This document shows positions 1 to 11,597 of a DNA stretch of 64,000 nucleotides, in pieces. Source of the stretch: Tilletia caries (taxonomy: Eukaryota > Basidiomycota > Exobasidiomycetes > Tilletiales > Tilletiaceae). A program made the position numbers and the translations under genes. Numbering within the stretch: position 1 is the stretch's first letter; each line of letters starts with the position of its first letter. The notes beneath the pieces are model-generated. The model was given only the letters and a program-made list of their open reading frames with translations, ran no database searches and had not been told where the DNA came from. The stretch spans positions 434,001-498,000 of the forward strand of contig JALUTQ010000038.1 of NCBI GenBank assembly GCA_032718865.1. Reading direction: 5' to 3'.

Positions 1-3000
1 GCTGACCAAGGACTGGATCGACTAAAACCTCAGAAGTCAAGCCTGAGCCCGGCATGAAGCTTGAGTTCGAATTCACCAGCGAACTCCACTTCAAGGACGC
101 CAACTCCTTTTCGGCGGTCAACGTCCAAGGTGGGATCTACCATCGCGACACGAAGGGGACGCGCACTCAGAGGGCCACGATCGAATACGAGGCCGACTCG
201 GTCAGTTTCGGAAATCCGGTGGTGGAGTACGTCAAGAGACTTGGCGGAAGCAGCCAGGGACCCACACCGCTCGAGAACGGCTGCTCGATCAACCCTCCAT
301 CCACAAGCTCGTCTTTCGTTGCGCCTGCTTCGAACGAGGCTTACTCGCTCACCAGTGGCGACTTCAACCACATCCACATCAACCCTTACTTCCCCGACTT
401 TGCTGCTCTCCCTGGCACCATCACCCATGGAATGTTCCTTTCGGCCGCGACCCGCAAGTACATGGAAGAGATCGCTGCAGAGGGCCACCCAGACCGCTGC
501 CTCTCCTTCGAGGCTAACTTCACCGGCATGGTCCTTCCCGGAGATGTTCTGAGTGTACGACTGCGTCACGTCGCGACGCGAGCTGGCAACAAGGTTGTCA
601 AGTTTGAGACCTTCAACCAACGTGGGGAGAAGGTCATCGACGGATCTGCGGAGATCATGCAACCTCCGACGACCTTCGTTTTCACAGGTCAGGGCAGTCA
701 AGAGCCCGGCATGGGTATGGATTTGTACAACGCCAGTGCGACCTCGAAGGCAACCTGGGACGAGGCCGACAAGCATCTCCGCGAGTCTATGGGCTTCTCA
801 ATCCTCGAGATCGTCAACAAGAACCCAATGACGAAGACGGTCTACTTCGGTGGTGTCAAGGGTCACGCCATTCGGGAACGATACATGTCCATGGCATGCG
901 ATGCGGTCGATGAGCAGGGCAAGGCAGTGACGCTCCCGCTCTTCCCCGAGATCACCAATCAGAGCCAGAGCTACACCTTCCAGTCGCCAAAGGGACTGCT
1001 GTACGCCACCCAGTTCTCACAGATATCGATCTGCCTCGTCGAGCTCAGTGCGTTCCGGGACATGCAAGACCGAGGTCTGATCCCCGAGGAAGCTGCGTTC
1101 GCAGGCCACTCCCTAGGCGAGTACGCTGCTCTGGCCGCTCTCGCTGGCGTCCTTCAAGTCAAGGATCTCGTGGACGTTGTGCTCTACCGCGGCCTGACCA
1201 TGCAGCGAGCGGTTCAACGTGACGAGGAAGGGCGCAGCAACTACGGCATGATGGCGTGCAACCCGAGCCGCATCAGCCCCACCTTCACGGAGGCTGCATT
1301 GCACGAGGTCATCGAGGCCGTCAGCCGCGTGTCCAACCGGCTGCTCCAAACGGTCAACATGAACGTCTATTGTTGTTGCTGGCGAGCTCGTCACCCTGCT
1401 CACCACGACCAACGTTCACAGCTTCATCACGATCAAGAAGATCGATCTTCCAGGGTTGCTTAAGCAAATGACCACCGAGGAGGTCCGCGAAAAGCTTACG
1501 GAGATCGTGAAGGAAATCTTCGCGGCAGCCGTCGAAGATGAGAAGAAGGGCACAATCCAGCTCCAGCGGGGCTTTGCTACCATACCCCTTGCTGGCATCG
1601 ACGTTCCTTTCCACAGTCGATACCTAACAGGCGGCGTCACCCCGCTCCGCGCCTATCTCTCAAAGCGCATCAACGTCGAGAACATCAGCCCCGACAATCT
1701 TCGTCTGCACTGCATCTCGAACCTGGTCGCAGCTCCCTTCGAGACTACAAAGGCGTACGCCGAGCTGGTATTCAATCAGACGGACTCCTCACGCCTCGGC
1801 AAGGCTCTCGCCCACTGGGAGCGTGATGGTTGGGAGACGGAAGAGAAGGAGCAGCAGTTCACCGCCCTCCTGCTGATCGAGCTTCTTGCCTACCAGTTCG
1901 CTTCTCCCGTCAGATGGATCGAGACGCAAGACATCCTCTTCTCGCCGTCTTACGACTTCGAACGGCTGATCGAGTTCGGTCCCTCCCCGACCCTGGTCGG
2001 CATGGCTCAGCGTACACACAAGCTCAAGTACGCCAAGGCAGACCTCGCCCGTGGCAAGCGCCGGGTGATGCTGTGCCATGGCAAGGATCAGGCCTTCGCT
2101 GATGCGGAGGAGGACGGGTCCGCCACTGCCGAACAAGGCAGCGCCCCTGAAACGTCCGCTCCTGGTCCTGCAGCTGTCGCAGCGCCTTCGCCTACACCTA
2201 TCGTCTCGGTATCCCCAGCAGCTGCTGCCGCCAGTGTCCCCGGTGAGCCCCTCAGGCTACCGACACCATACGAGCCATCTTGGCTCCGAAGCTCAAGAAG
2301 CCCATCGCCGATATTCCGCTCAGCAAGGCCATCAAGGACATGGTCGGCGGCAAGTCGACATTGCAGAACGAACTCATCGGAGATCTGCAGCTTGGTGAGT
2401 TCATGTGCGGTCAGATGCTGAGGTTGACCATGTGCTGATGCAGCATTCTTCGCAGAATTTGGATCTCTTCCTGAGCGCGGTGAGGAGATGCCTCTTGAAG
2501 AGCTTAGATCGACGCTCAACAGCGGCTACAGCGGAGCTCTTGGCAAGCATACCACCGGTCTGGTCTCCCGCGTGGTCGGCGGCAAACTCCCAGGAGGCTT
2601 CAACATGTGTGCCGTCAAAGCTCACCTGTCGAAGGCGTGGGGTCTCGGCAGCGGTCGCACCGATGGAGTCCTCCTCGTGGCGTTGACTCAGGAACCCGTC
2701 AAGCGCCTCACCTCAGAGCCTGAAGCCAAGGCCTGGCTGGATTCGATCGTCGCTGCTTACTCCACCCTCAACAACATCAACCTCCAGTAGGGCGGATGTG
2801 GAAGTGGTGGCGCAGCCGGCGCTGGGGTTGCTGTCATCAGCAGCGAGGAGCTCGACAAGCTCAGGGCTCACGAGCTAGCGCACGCACGAAGGCAAATCCA
2901 GACCTTGGAGCGTTACCTGGACGAAGATCATCGGACGTCTGCCCGTGCCGCTGACTCGTTGCGTCAGGACCTCAAGAACGCTCAAGGTCAGCTTGACGCT

Positions 3001-4640
3001 ATCGCCTCGGAGCATGGCGAAGTCTACACTAAGGGTATCATGCCCCGCTTCGAACCGATCAAGGCCCGACACTTCTCCAGTTACTGGAACTGGTCCCGAC
3101 AAGACGCCATGATTGCTTACTACGCGATCATCCACGGCGAGCTCACAACCGTGGACCGAGAGATCACGGCGCGGTGCCTGACAATCATGAACCGAGCAGA
3201 CCAGGCCATGGTCGATTATATGCAGTTCTACATCGACAGAGTCGATCCGAGCATGGGTCCCAACTACGAGCTCGCCAAAACGTTCGGCCAGCAGCTGATC
3301 GATAGCTGCAAGGAGGCAATGGTCGAATCCGCCAGGTACAAGGAGGTTCACGCTCCCACTGCGCCGCACACCGAGATCGATACTCGTGGCAACATCGTCT
3401 ATACGGAGGCGAAGCGCATCGGCGTTCGCAAGCTCGAAGCATACGTCAAAGAGATGGCGGTCGGAACTCGCGTTGGCCCTCAGATCAATGTCGAGAAGGC
3501 TCACGAGAACATCGGAAAGCTTTGGATGCTCATCAAGAACGAGCCCAGCATGAGCAAGCTCAGCAAGGCGACTCTCAAGAGTCTCTACACAGAGGCCGTC
3601 CGCTCCCTTGGCTCCCCGTCGCCTCGTCCACGCATCACTGGCCCGCGGCAGTCTCGAGCCCGCCGCACAAGCACGACAACGGCCCGACCGACGTCTGTTG
3701 ACGCCTTCGGCATGCCGGACGATCGTCAGCCGTTCTTGAACATTCAGCGCAAGGTTGCCGGCAAGTGACAGGTCAGGGGCCAGTCAAAAGCTGACATCTG
3801 ACTACTTCAGTCTTATCGAGGAGATGGCCAGCAATGGCATAACCTTCGAGGGCCAGAATGCCTTGGTGAGTTCCAATCTTGTGCCATTCTCTTCAATCCG
3901 CTCTGACTTTAATCCTCGATCATCCACAGTTGACTGGTGTCGGCAAGGGGTCCATCGGACTGGCAATCGTCCGCAGCCTGCTCGCTGGCGGTGCGCGCGT
4001 CATCATCACCACCGCCAGTAGCTACTCCCGTGCCACCGTTGAGTACTACCCAGCGCATGTATCAGAAGGTTGGCGCACGCGAATCCACGCTCACGGTGGT
4101 ACCGCTCAATGCTGGTTCTCGTCAAGACGTCGACAGCCTGGTCGACTACATTTGCGACACGATGCAGCTCGATCTGGACTTTGTTCTTCCCTTCGCTGCG
4201 ACCCCTGAGAATGGCCGACAGATCGACGGCATCGACGATAAGTCTGAGCTCGCTCACCGGATCATGCTCACCAACGTCATCCGTCTGCTGATAATGAAGC
4301 CTTCATCCTGCGAAAGTGAGTCGTGTGCTTTCTCCCTCCCCTGTCTTTCACGTAGTCTTCATTCTGACACGGACACCCTACCTCTATATTTTGATCAGCT
4401 TCACGCCGGCCGAGATTGCCTACTGCTGACGCCAGAGCCTCCTTCTGCGGCCGCTTCGCTGCCAAAGAGTCTGTCTTCAAAGCAATGGCGTTCCCTCGGA
4501 CGCTCCAATGGAGATCATGTCGGGCCCTAAGGGGTACAGGCTCCAAGGTCGTCATCTTCGGCAAAGCTGCAACGCGAATCTTGGCGAGGCCAGCTTCGTT
4601 GTGAGCATTAACCATGCGGACTTGGTGCTTTACCTTCCTG
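1..4640 (+). pseudogene. Fused fungal fatty acid synthase remnant (beta MPT to alpha PPT)
   Basis: The relic of a cytosolic type I FAS enters the window mid-gene. In order I read a MaoC-like hot-dog domain (about 54-640), a malonyl/palmitoyl transferase with GQGSQ near 690 and GHSLGEY near 1105, an ACP region with GGKST (carrier Ser codon 2355-2357), an alpha-type linker region, the KR nucleotide loop GVGKGSIG (about 3940), and the end of a PPT domain ([23 protein letters not shown]; 4290-4640). Introns fit at 2395-2455, 3765-3810, 3866-3929 and 4316-4398. Lesions: frame changes near 22, 1366, 2257, 4050 (extra C), 4430 and 4500; an in-frame TAG at 2788-2790; and a junction at about 4290/4291 where early KR jumps to PPT, removing the rest of KR and all of KS. 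It cannot make a working synthase. Beta-to-alpha order in one unit indicates a single-chain FAS ancestor. Confidence 0.9.
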
Positions 4641-6086
4641 TCGGAATGTTCTACGTCCCTCCTCTCCTACTTTTCCTTCCGAGTTGCGATGTCTGCTTCC
4701 CTCATTGCGTTTCCTTCGCTTGCTACGACACCTCAGTCGCCTCTCTCTCTCTCTCTCTCCGAACAAGCTTCCACACCCTCGCCCTGCCTTTCATATATCC
4801 CCAGCCTTCTCGATACGACTTCCTTCGTAGATAGGTTTACGAATCGCTACCAATACTGACGATGCCCTCGATATCCAGGCCACCTCGATTATATCTTCCC
4901 AAGCCAGTCTCGGTCTCCAGCTTGACAATGCAAACTTTGACATCATCTACAAAGGCGCTGACAGTCTCCTCTCCATAGCCTCTTCCATTCCGCATTCGTC
5001 CCTCACCCTATCTGCATCATTTCATCGCCATACACAACTATCTCCAGACGGACGGCCTCATCCTGAAGTACGATCCAGGTCCGTCTTCTTTTTCTTTATC
5101 ACGTCTTCCCCGACATTTATTACGCTGACGCGGGCATCGCATGCACTTCTTCTCCCTCCCGCATTGCAGACACCCACCGCGCTTCCCCCTTACACCCCAA
5201 CGTAGCCATTGAGGCTGCCAGACGTATGCCCTGGTACGCCCCCGAACATCGCCCCTCATGGCCTCATCTCCAGAAGCCGCCGTAGAAGCTGCCAAGAACG
5301 AATTCGCACGCAAACCGGCGAACATGAAAGCGGCTTCTCATCCATGGCCGCATACAACCCGCCAAACGACTGACGAGACTCCGGTGGCGGAGAAGAGGCT
5401 GTCGTTCTCCTCGCAGCCGCGGGCCTGATTTCCACCTACACTGGTACACCCCTCTCCACCTTCGCTCTCACATCCTATCTGTTGCACTCTACATCCGCAG
5501 GTCCACCTCTACATCCAGCTTCCTCCAGTCCATGTCAGCTCCCTCCTCGCTGGCATTTCATCTGGATCTTCCGTCGGGCCGCCTTAGTCTGAGTCTTCTT
5601 TCCTCCCTCTCCCTTGCAGATGCGACTTCCTCGGACTACCAGGCGCTCGTCACTTCGGCAACTACGAGCGCACCTGCACCTACAGTGTGGGCCAAGAACC
5701 CGGCGTGCTACGGCAGCTACTGCGTCTACGCCACCACTGTGAGTGTTCAGACCTGGATCAGCTCGCTCCCATCAGTACATTTACATTCACTCACTCACTC
5801 ACTCACTCCTGGCATTCAGGGAGGCATCACCATCGGCGAAGAAAACTAGTTCCGCATGACGCATCAGCTTGAAGTTGCTCGCCGCCATCTCGCACGAAGA
5901 ACGCACGGCCATGGGCCAACTACGCCGGAGAAGACGGCATTCTCGCCTGCCCAGGAACGACCTAAGACTGGGAGAGCATCAGCGCAGGTCAGTCTCCCTA
6001 GGCTACATACGGTGTGAAATCGCTCGTGCAACTGATGTATCTTTCTCTCTCTCCCCACTTTCAATCACAGATATCGGAGAACATGA
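4641..6086. other. Decayed region with no recognisable gene
   Basis: I see no long reading frame. Short intron-like pieces (GTGAGT with later CAG) and coding-like fragments are scattered, for example a frame reading NANFDIIYKGADS near 4930-4970 and one reading NPACYGSYCVYAT near 5700. I cannot assign these to a family. A CT microsatellite lies at 4741-4759. The setting between two pseudogenes suggests more gene remains, but that is inference. Confidence 0.4.
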
Positions 6087-6270
6087 GGACACGCCCTCCG
6101 GCCAAGCGTCATCGAGGTCATGCGTCGTCTCCACCCAAACATTCTTGCAAAGTCAGACACCCTCACCAACGAGGAGATCGTCCAGTTCAAGAAGCGTGTC
6201 CTCGCCAACATCGCCCACCACAACATCGGGATATACCCAGCACCTGTCTGCGAGGACGAGGGCGCTGCCC
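6087..6270 (+). pseudogene. Septin fragment
   Basis: About 61 codons read as the middle of a septin GTPase: GHALRP, IEVMRRLHP, AKSDTLTNEE, FKKRVLANIAHHNI and IYPAPVCEDEGA. These match the segment around the septin G4 motif (AKADTLT) and the following helix. The residues usually found between MRRLHP and AKSD (a VNxIPVI-type strand) are partly missing. I find neither the P-loop upstream nor the C-terminal coiled coil downstream. It is a broken septin, probably of the Cdc3/Cdc12 type, though the subtype is uncertain. Confidence 0.6.
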
Positions 6271-7053
6271 CTTCTCTCCCTGACCCATGCTGACTTTTTT
6301 CCCTCTTATGATAACACAGCTGCACTCTCGGCCTCCTCGACTACAAACGCATCCGCGCCGGCATGTCCTCCATCTCACTGTAGCGACCCTCAGCGTACTC
6401 TTCTGCCCTCTGTCCCATACCTGCCCGCGCGCTTCGGTCACTGTATGTAATTGTAAGTTGCACTGTTCAGAATGAATGACAATTTGATGCCATCGAGTAA
6501 GCATAGAGATATATAGAAAGAAGGGAACGAGGCTGTGTGGGCCGTTGGGGTGGGGGGGGGGGGGGGTGGGGGGGACACCGCCAGTCAATAATCACTAATC
6601 ATGATGAACTACCTCAATGTGACGACGCTCACTTCATCTCGAGGTCACCTGCCTCACAGTTCTGTGCCTTCCCTTCCTCGGCCTCGATAAACCTACCCGC
6701 CATAGCAGCTTCCGCTCTAATCCCCCTCTCAGGCGTACTTTCTTTCTCCGTTTCTCTTTCCCATCACTTGCGCACTTGCCCACGCTTAGAGGATAGATAC
6801 AATGTGTGAAATTATGCATTCGAAAAAGTTGGTTAGAGTATTACAGGGAATTCTGTGGCCTAATATGGCCTGCGCCTGGCCGCCTGCCCATAATGTCACA
6901 ATCAATATGTAAGCCCGAGGGCAGAGACTGGGGAATCCTCCGGCCCACAGCCGGGTCACTATCTTACGGGGTCAATGCACCAAAATTGCGTTTTTTACGG
7001 GCTCAATTGACCATCTTTATGGGGTCACATGACCATCTTTATGGGGTCACTCA
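6271..7053. other. Intergenic, includes a poly-G tract and short GGGGTCA repeats
   Basis: No gene is supported here. A nearly pure G tract lies at about 6548-6575. From about 6950 to 7080 the words GGGGTCA and GACCATCTTTATGGGGTCA recur, forming a short degenerate tandem array just before the LINE. Confidence 0.5.
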
Positions 7054-7066
7054 ACCATAGATCGGG
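7054..7066. repeat. LINE target-site duplication, left copy
   Basis: The 13-bp word ACCATAGATCGGG occurs here and again at 20857-20869, directly after an A-rich tail (AGCAAAAAAACG). The two copies bracket the whole nested transposon region. Confidence 0.8.
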
Positions 7067-9127
7067 GTCAGTGCCGGGGTGCTCGGGGCGAACCGACCCT
7101 ACATCGACCTTGGTCCCTGCACCCGGGCTTATGGAACGAGCCCATCTTCCTTCAGGAGCTGCGAGCTTTTGCCAACGCGTACAACCCACCACTCCACTCC
7201 AACATATCACCGATCGACGCCTGGTCCCTTTACCATGGCTCCCTCTCATCCTTCCTTCAACCCTTGGCCCGACACGTCGGCTTCAGGCAACAAGAAGCCC
7301 GCAGAAACGTCGATTCTGCAAAACATGAACTAGACCAACTCGACCTCCGAGACCAGGAGGCCACGCGCCGGCTCCCTTCCCTCCTCCACCACTGGAGATC
7401 TGCTTGCGCCGCGGCAGCAACGTCCGCCAGTCTTCGCCCAGGCGGCACCACCTCTGCCTCCGCTCTCCGGGAAGGATCATGGCTCTTCTCCTCTTTCGCC
7501 TCCGCTGCTTCTCGGGCCATTCCTCCCCTCTCTACCGGAGCCGGGCTCGCGACTACTCCCTCCGCCAAGATCCAGGCGTTCACCAGCTACTACACCAACC
7601 TCTTCTCCGATCGCCCCGTGCTACGGCCGCTCCCGTGCTCTCGGCTCCTTGAAGCCATCCAACTTCGCCTTGATGCCACCGCCTCTTCTGCCGGCAACAC
7701 CCCGTTCTCCCTGCAAGAGGTCCACAAAGCGCTACGCACCGCTAACCGCCACTCCTCTGCTGGCCCGGACGGCATCCCATACCGGGTCTATCTGGCTACG
7801 TTCACCGCCTCTGGTCCTCGCCTGCAGGCGCTGGCCAACGCGCTCGGCACAAGCCCTCCCTGGCCGGTCACGGCACGGACGATCCTCCTCCCGAAAACCG
7901 GCGACGCCGGGGATATGGCGAACTACAGGCCCATTACGATCACCAATGCCTACGTTCGCATTGTTTCTCGCCTCTTGTCGGGCCGCTTCCTCGTCATGGG
8001 CGACCAGCTGCTGCCTTGGACACAGTCTGCCTTCCTCCCGGGACGACGGTCGTCTCTCATTGCGGGTGTATTACACGCCATCCGGGACCTCCAGCAATTG
8101 CCCCCGAACCGCCTCACGCCCCCACCCCTGATCGTCATCTCCATCGATCAACGGAAGGCCTACGACCGTGTGCATCGACACTGGCTTTTTGCCGTCCTGG
8201 AAGCAATCAACTTTCCTCCGTTACTGCTTGGGGTCCTTCGGTCCCTTTACTCCTCGCCATCCACACGAATCTCCGCGCTTGGCGGATACGGCCCTCTGAT
8301 TGCGCTCCTGTCCGGCGTACTGCAGGGAGACCCCGCATCCTGCTTCATATACAACCTCACGCTGCAGCCGTTGTTCGACCTGCTCGCCCGCCTGGACATT
8401 GGCGTTCCTATCCCGGTTTTGGGTACCCTCTCTGGCCTCGCTTTTGCGGATGATTCGCTCTTCTTCCTCGAAGCCTCGCCGAGAGGTTTGGCCCAGCTTC
8501 CGGCTTTCCTCGCCTGCCTCGACGCATACGCTGCCGAATCCGGCGCGGCCATCAACACCCAAAAGAGTTCCTTCTGGTTAGTAGGCCAGCCCTCCGTTGA
8601 GAATGAACCAGCGACCGCTCTTCTGACGGCTGGTCTTATTGCGTATGGTCTCTCTCCCACAGCTCCATCTGGACCTTCTACACATCTCGGCCACCCCCTC
8701 CCCACAGATGACGACGACACGCACCCTCAGCCCTTGCTTGCCCGCCTTTCTGCGATTGCCCGCCGCGCTGCGTGCTTCCGAACACAGGGAGTCGACTTAT
8801 ACACACGCGTCCTTACCGCCAACCGCCTCCTGGGTTCCCGCCTTTGGCACTCTGTCGCCGTGGGACCACTCCCCACAGACCTATCCCGCCGATACTTCGA
8901 CTCGGTCCTGCCCTACTTGCGGGGCTCCCATGCATCGATCTCTCCGACCACACTCACTCGACCCCTTGCACACGGTGGCCTCGGCCTGATCGATCCGGAT
9001 GTTATGGTCACAGGCCTCTCGATTTCTTTCTTACGACGATATCTGTGCTCGGACGACCGGTTGGGTTTGTGGCTACGAGTCGGCATCACCACCTACCTAG
9101 CCAAGCGCCACGGTGTCCCCCCTGCCC
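7067..9127 (+). pseudogene. LINE ORF2 fragment: reverse transcriptase
   Basis: This is the LINE reverse transcriptase, which copies element RNA at a nicked target. Visible motifs are SAGPDGIPYR (about 7757), ILLPKTGD and NYRPITITNAY (7890-7950), QSAFLPGR (8026), SIDQRKAYDRV (about 8140-8170), GVLQGDP (about 8314) and the catalytic FADDSLFF (about 8443-8467). The frame stays open upstream to the truncation at 7067, so no true start codon is present. The TGA at 9139-9141 lies in the inserted element, not in the LINE. Splicing the insert out gives VPPAPAILL in frame, so the interruption is secondary. Confidence 0.85.
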
Positions 9128-9779
9128 AGAGGTCGGCATGAGTATGGGTAAACCTTGGGTATACCCAATACTGTACCCAAGTCCTTGGGTACAGTCTTGG
9201 GTATGAGCTGTCAGATACCCAAGTTTCAATACTTGAGTATTACTTGGGTAATACCCATCGTACCCAAGATGTACCCAAGAATGTACCCACCTTTTTACGC
9301 AACAAAAGCTGGCATTCACATCCTCTTTTGTGCATTGGAATACACAGTAGTGACCAACCTTTCAGAAAACCCAGTCCTGGTTTTTTATTTCAAATGATCA
9401 CATACTCACATACGTGATACGAATATAAGATACCTCAGGGCACACAGTGAATCTACCGATTGATTACAGGCTTACAGCTGATAGTGACATAGTGACAGCT
9501 TCAGCAACTATAGTGATAGACGTAGTGACTATAGTGACAGCTGCAACGACTATAGTGACAGATGTTGTGACTACAGTGACAGCTGCAGCAACTATAGTGA
9601 CAGATGTTGTGACTATAGTGATTGTGGCTGTCACTATAGTGATACCAGACCAACCAAACTTGGGTATACTCGCGAGTATACTCGCGAGTATGAGTATCGA
9701 TCTCGTCGGAAAAAATACTTGTACCCAAGAGTACAGTATCGTTGGTCGAATACCCAAGACTGTACCCATGCCAACCTCT
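9128..9779. mobile_element. 652-bp inverted-repeat element inside the LINE
   Basis: The ends are imperfect inverted repeats: the left begins AGAGGTCGGCATG and the right ends CATGCCAACCTCT. Inside both ends are repeated TTGGGTAT/ATACCCAA words. A GCCC (possibly CTGCCC) duplication flanks it at 9124-9127 and 9780-9783. Removing it restores the LINE reading frame exactly. The centre (about 9478-9650) is a tandem array of TATAGTGACAG-type units with a period near 15 or 30 bp. No transposase is encoded, so it is a non-autonomous MITE-like element of unknown superfamily. Confidence 0.7.
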
Positions 9780-9783
9780 GCCC

Positions 9784-10055
9784 CTGCAATCCTCCTCATC
9801 CGGTCCGGCTCCGCTTTCGGTCGCCTGCGCCAGACTGCCACACGCGCAGACGGCTTCTACGGTCGCCTTGTTCATGCCCTCGCCACTGTCGATCTCGGTC
9901 TCAGCGACGATTGGACCACACTCCCGGCGCCCGCACTGCTTACCCTCCCCTGGCTATGGCCTTGGAGCGCTAAACTGCCACCTCACGCTCTCCACAAGAC
10001 CAAATTACAGGCGTTGATCCGCGACAACTGGCTCACATGGGGCGATGTACTATGG
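9784..10055 (+). pseudogene. LINE ORF2 fragment continued
   Basis: The LINE frame resumes with SAPAILLIRSGSAFGRL and runs through RADGFYGRL and LTLPWLWPWSAKLPP to the LTR-element insertion point. It belongs between the RT segment ending at 9127 and the tail beginning at 19241. An apparent ORF from 9447 to 10115 is a chimera of the MITE, this LINE piece and the LTR start. Confidence 0.75.
10051..10055. repeat. LTR-element target-site duplication, left (TATGG)
   Basis: TATGG precedes the 5' LTR (TGTAAGG...) and recurs at 19236-19240 directly after the 3' LTR (...TTACA). A 5-bp duplication is normal for Ty3-type integrases. Confidence 0.85.
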
Positions 10056-11083
10056 TGTAAGGTGTCTGACATATGTAGGTGCCACGCGTACATTATTCAG
10101 CACCTCACAAGTTAACATTTCTATCCTCTCACCCGTACCGACGCGTGGTGACCGACGCGTGGTGCGGGTTGTTTTTCTCTGCGCGCGCGATATGTGGTGC
10201 GCGTTGTTTTTATTTTCTCACCTGAGACGCGCCGCGCGTCGACAATTGTCACGTGGCGCGTGTGGTGTGCGACGCGTGGTGCGCGTTGGTTTCTCAGGCG
10301 CCCAACGCGTGGTGTGCGTCACGTGCCACATATGGTGCGTGTTGTTTACAATTTTGGTGAAGTGTTGGTTCACGCGAATTTACCATCGAAACACATTTTC
10401 GCGTGGTGAACCAACGCTCACCATGCGCACCGCGCGCACCACTCACCACCGCTTCCTCTCACCTCACCTCGCCACACTCACACTTCCCCTTTGACTCGTC
10501 CCTGCTCCCATGATGACTGTATGACTGTGTATGTATTTAGCCCGTGTCAAAGGATGACTGTGTATTGACTGCTGGGTGATTTATGGTGACTGTTGGATGA
10601 CTACTATCTGACGCGTCAGTTGTCACGTGGCTGTGACTCTTGTGACTCACCAGCACACCGACGCATCCACATCACCACACCTCAGCGCAGCGCACACCAC
10701 ACAATGCGCTGCGCATCAGGGGCACCATGAAAGGTATAAAAGGAGCGCCCTCGCCGCCCTTCTTCCCTTCTGGTCCCCCCCCCAGCTCTTTCCTTTCACA
10801 CTCCCAGACAACTAACTTAGCAATCACAGATCATTGCAGAGTTAAAGTCTACTGTGTGAAGTCTGAGTCTCATAAAGTTTCATCAAGTGATTGAGAGAGC
10901 CACTTTCACCCACACACCTGTAGGACCACTGGTATACTGGTTAGTTATCTAAACATAGTAGCATAGGCCAAAGTTCAGCAGCGCGTCACTTCTGTCTCTA
11001 TACAACGAGCGGTACTACGCGTCCGACTGTCCAACACCAATTCTATTGTGTTTGCAACGACCTTATAACTAGGAAATCTTACA
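10056..11083 (+). repeat. 5' LTR
   Basis: It starts TGTAAGGTGTCTGACATATG and ends ...GGAAATCTTACA. It contains a TATA box at 10735-10741 (GGTATAAAAGG), seven ACGCGT words (10084, 10141, 10155, 10272, 10305, 10611, 11017) and several CACGTG words. Confidence 0.92.
10735..10741 (+). promoter_or_regulatory. TATA box of the LTR promoter
   Basis: TATAAAA sits about 100 bp upstream of the AGAGTTAAA segment (10838-10846), which could mark the transcript start. The same box occurs in the 3' LTR near 18890. Confidence 0.6.
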
Positions 11084-11100
11084 CTTTTTTAACTCTCAAA
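11084..11100 (+). promoter_or_regulatory. Candidate self-primer binding site
   Basis: The sequence right after the 5' LTR is CTTTTTTAACTCTCAAA, which lacks the TGG expected for tRNA priming. TTTAACTCT (11088-11096) is the reverse complement of AGAGTTAAA at 10838-10846 in the LTR. This would fit Tf1-type self-priming. Nine paired bases is short, so this is an inference. Confidence 0.4.
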
Positions 11101-11135
11101 GACCTCTGTGACCAAAAGGTTTACTGAGTCTTACA

Positions 11136-11597
11136 ATGGCACCCAAGAAGTGTAAAGACCTTCACGAATGCAGCGAAGCCGCCGCTTCTGCTGCTGATGA
11201 CATCGCTGGTGCTTCCCAGGGCCAAGCTCAACCTCCCGAAGTCCCTGGACTTACCTCGGAGTCCTTTCAAGGCGACGAGGACACGGGAGAACATCAAGAG
11301 CCCAATCAAAAGGGCAACTCATCTCTCGCGGACACCATCCGCAACATCAACAAATCCGATAACGACGATAGCATCGCCGCTGCGTCTCAAGTCGGAACTG
11401 AAGCTCCAGAGAAAGATCTCCACGAGCTCAGCGTCGAGGAATTGGAACTCGAGTTTCAAATCATGTCTCGACAGAATCGAATCGATCTCATCCGCCAAAC
11501 TATCCTCCAGAAAAACGTCAAAACAACCAAAACATTCGAAACATTCCGGTTCCTCAAGTGCCTGTTCTTGACCCTCCCGTCCGGCAGGCTCCAGTGA
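11136..11597 (+). CDS. Retrotransposon Gag, N-terminal part
   Basis: This 153-codon frame starts at the first ATG after the LTR and is acidic and helix-prone (DLHELSVEELELEFQ). Its last residues read in the wrong frame. The continuing gag sequence (IPVPQVPVLDPPV) lies one base back, in the frame open from about 11500. Either a -1 ribosomal frameshift or a lost base in the A-rich stretch 11511-11535 joins the two. No perfect slippery heptamer is present; GAAAAAC at 11510-11516 is the nearest. It is the leader of the gag polyprotein rather than a separate gene. Confidence 0.7.
   Translation: MAPKKCKDLHECSEAAASAADDIAGASQGQAQPPEVPGLTSESFQGDEDTGEHQEPNQKGNSSLADTIRNINKSDNDDSIAAASQVGTEAPEKDLHELSVEELELEFQIMSRQNRIDLIRQTILQKNVKTTKTFETFRFLKCLFLTLPSGRLQ

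Noticed and set aside
9140..9770. GGGTA/TACCC words suggesting telomeric repeats
   Set aside because: They are irregular, occur in both orientations and lie within an inverted-repeat element inside the LINE.
9447..10115. 222-codon ORF as a gene
   Set aside because: It is a chimera of MITE sequence, LINE coding sequence and the LTR start.
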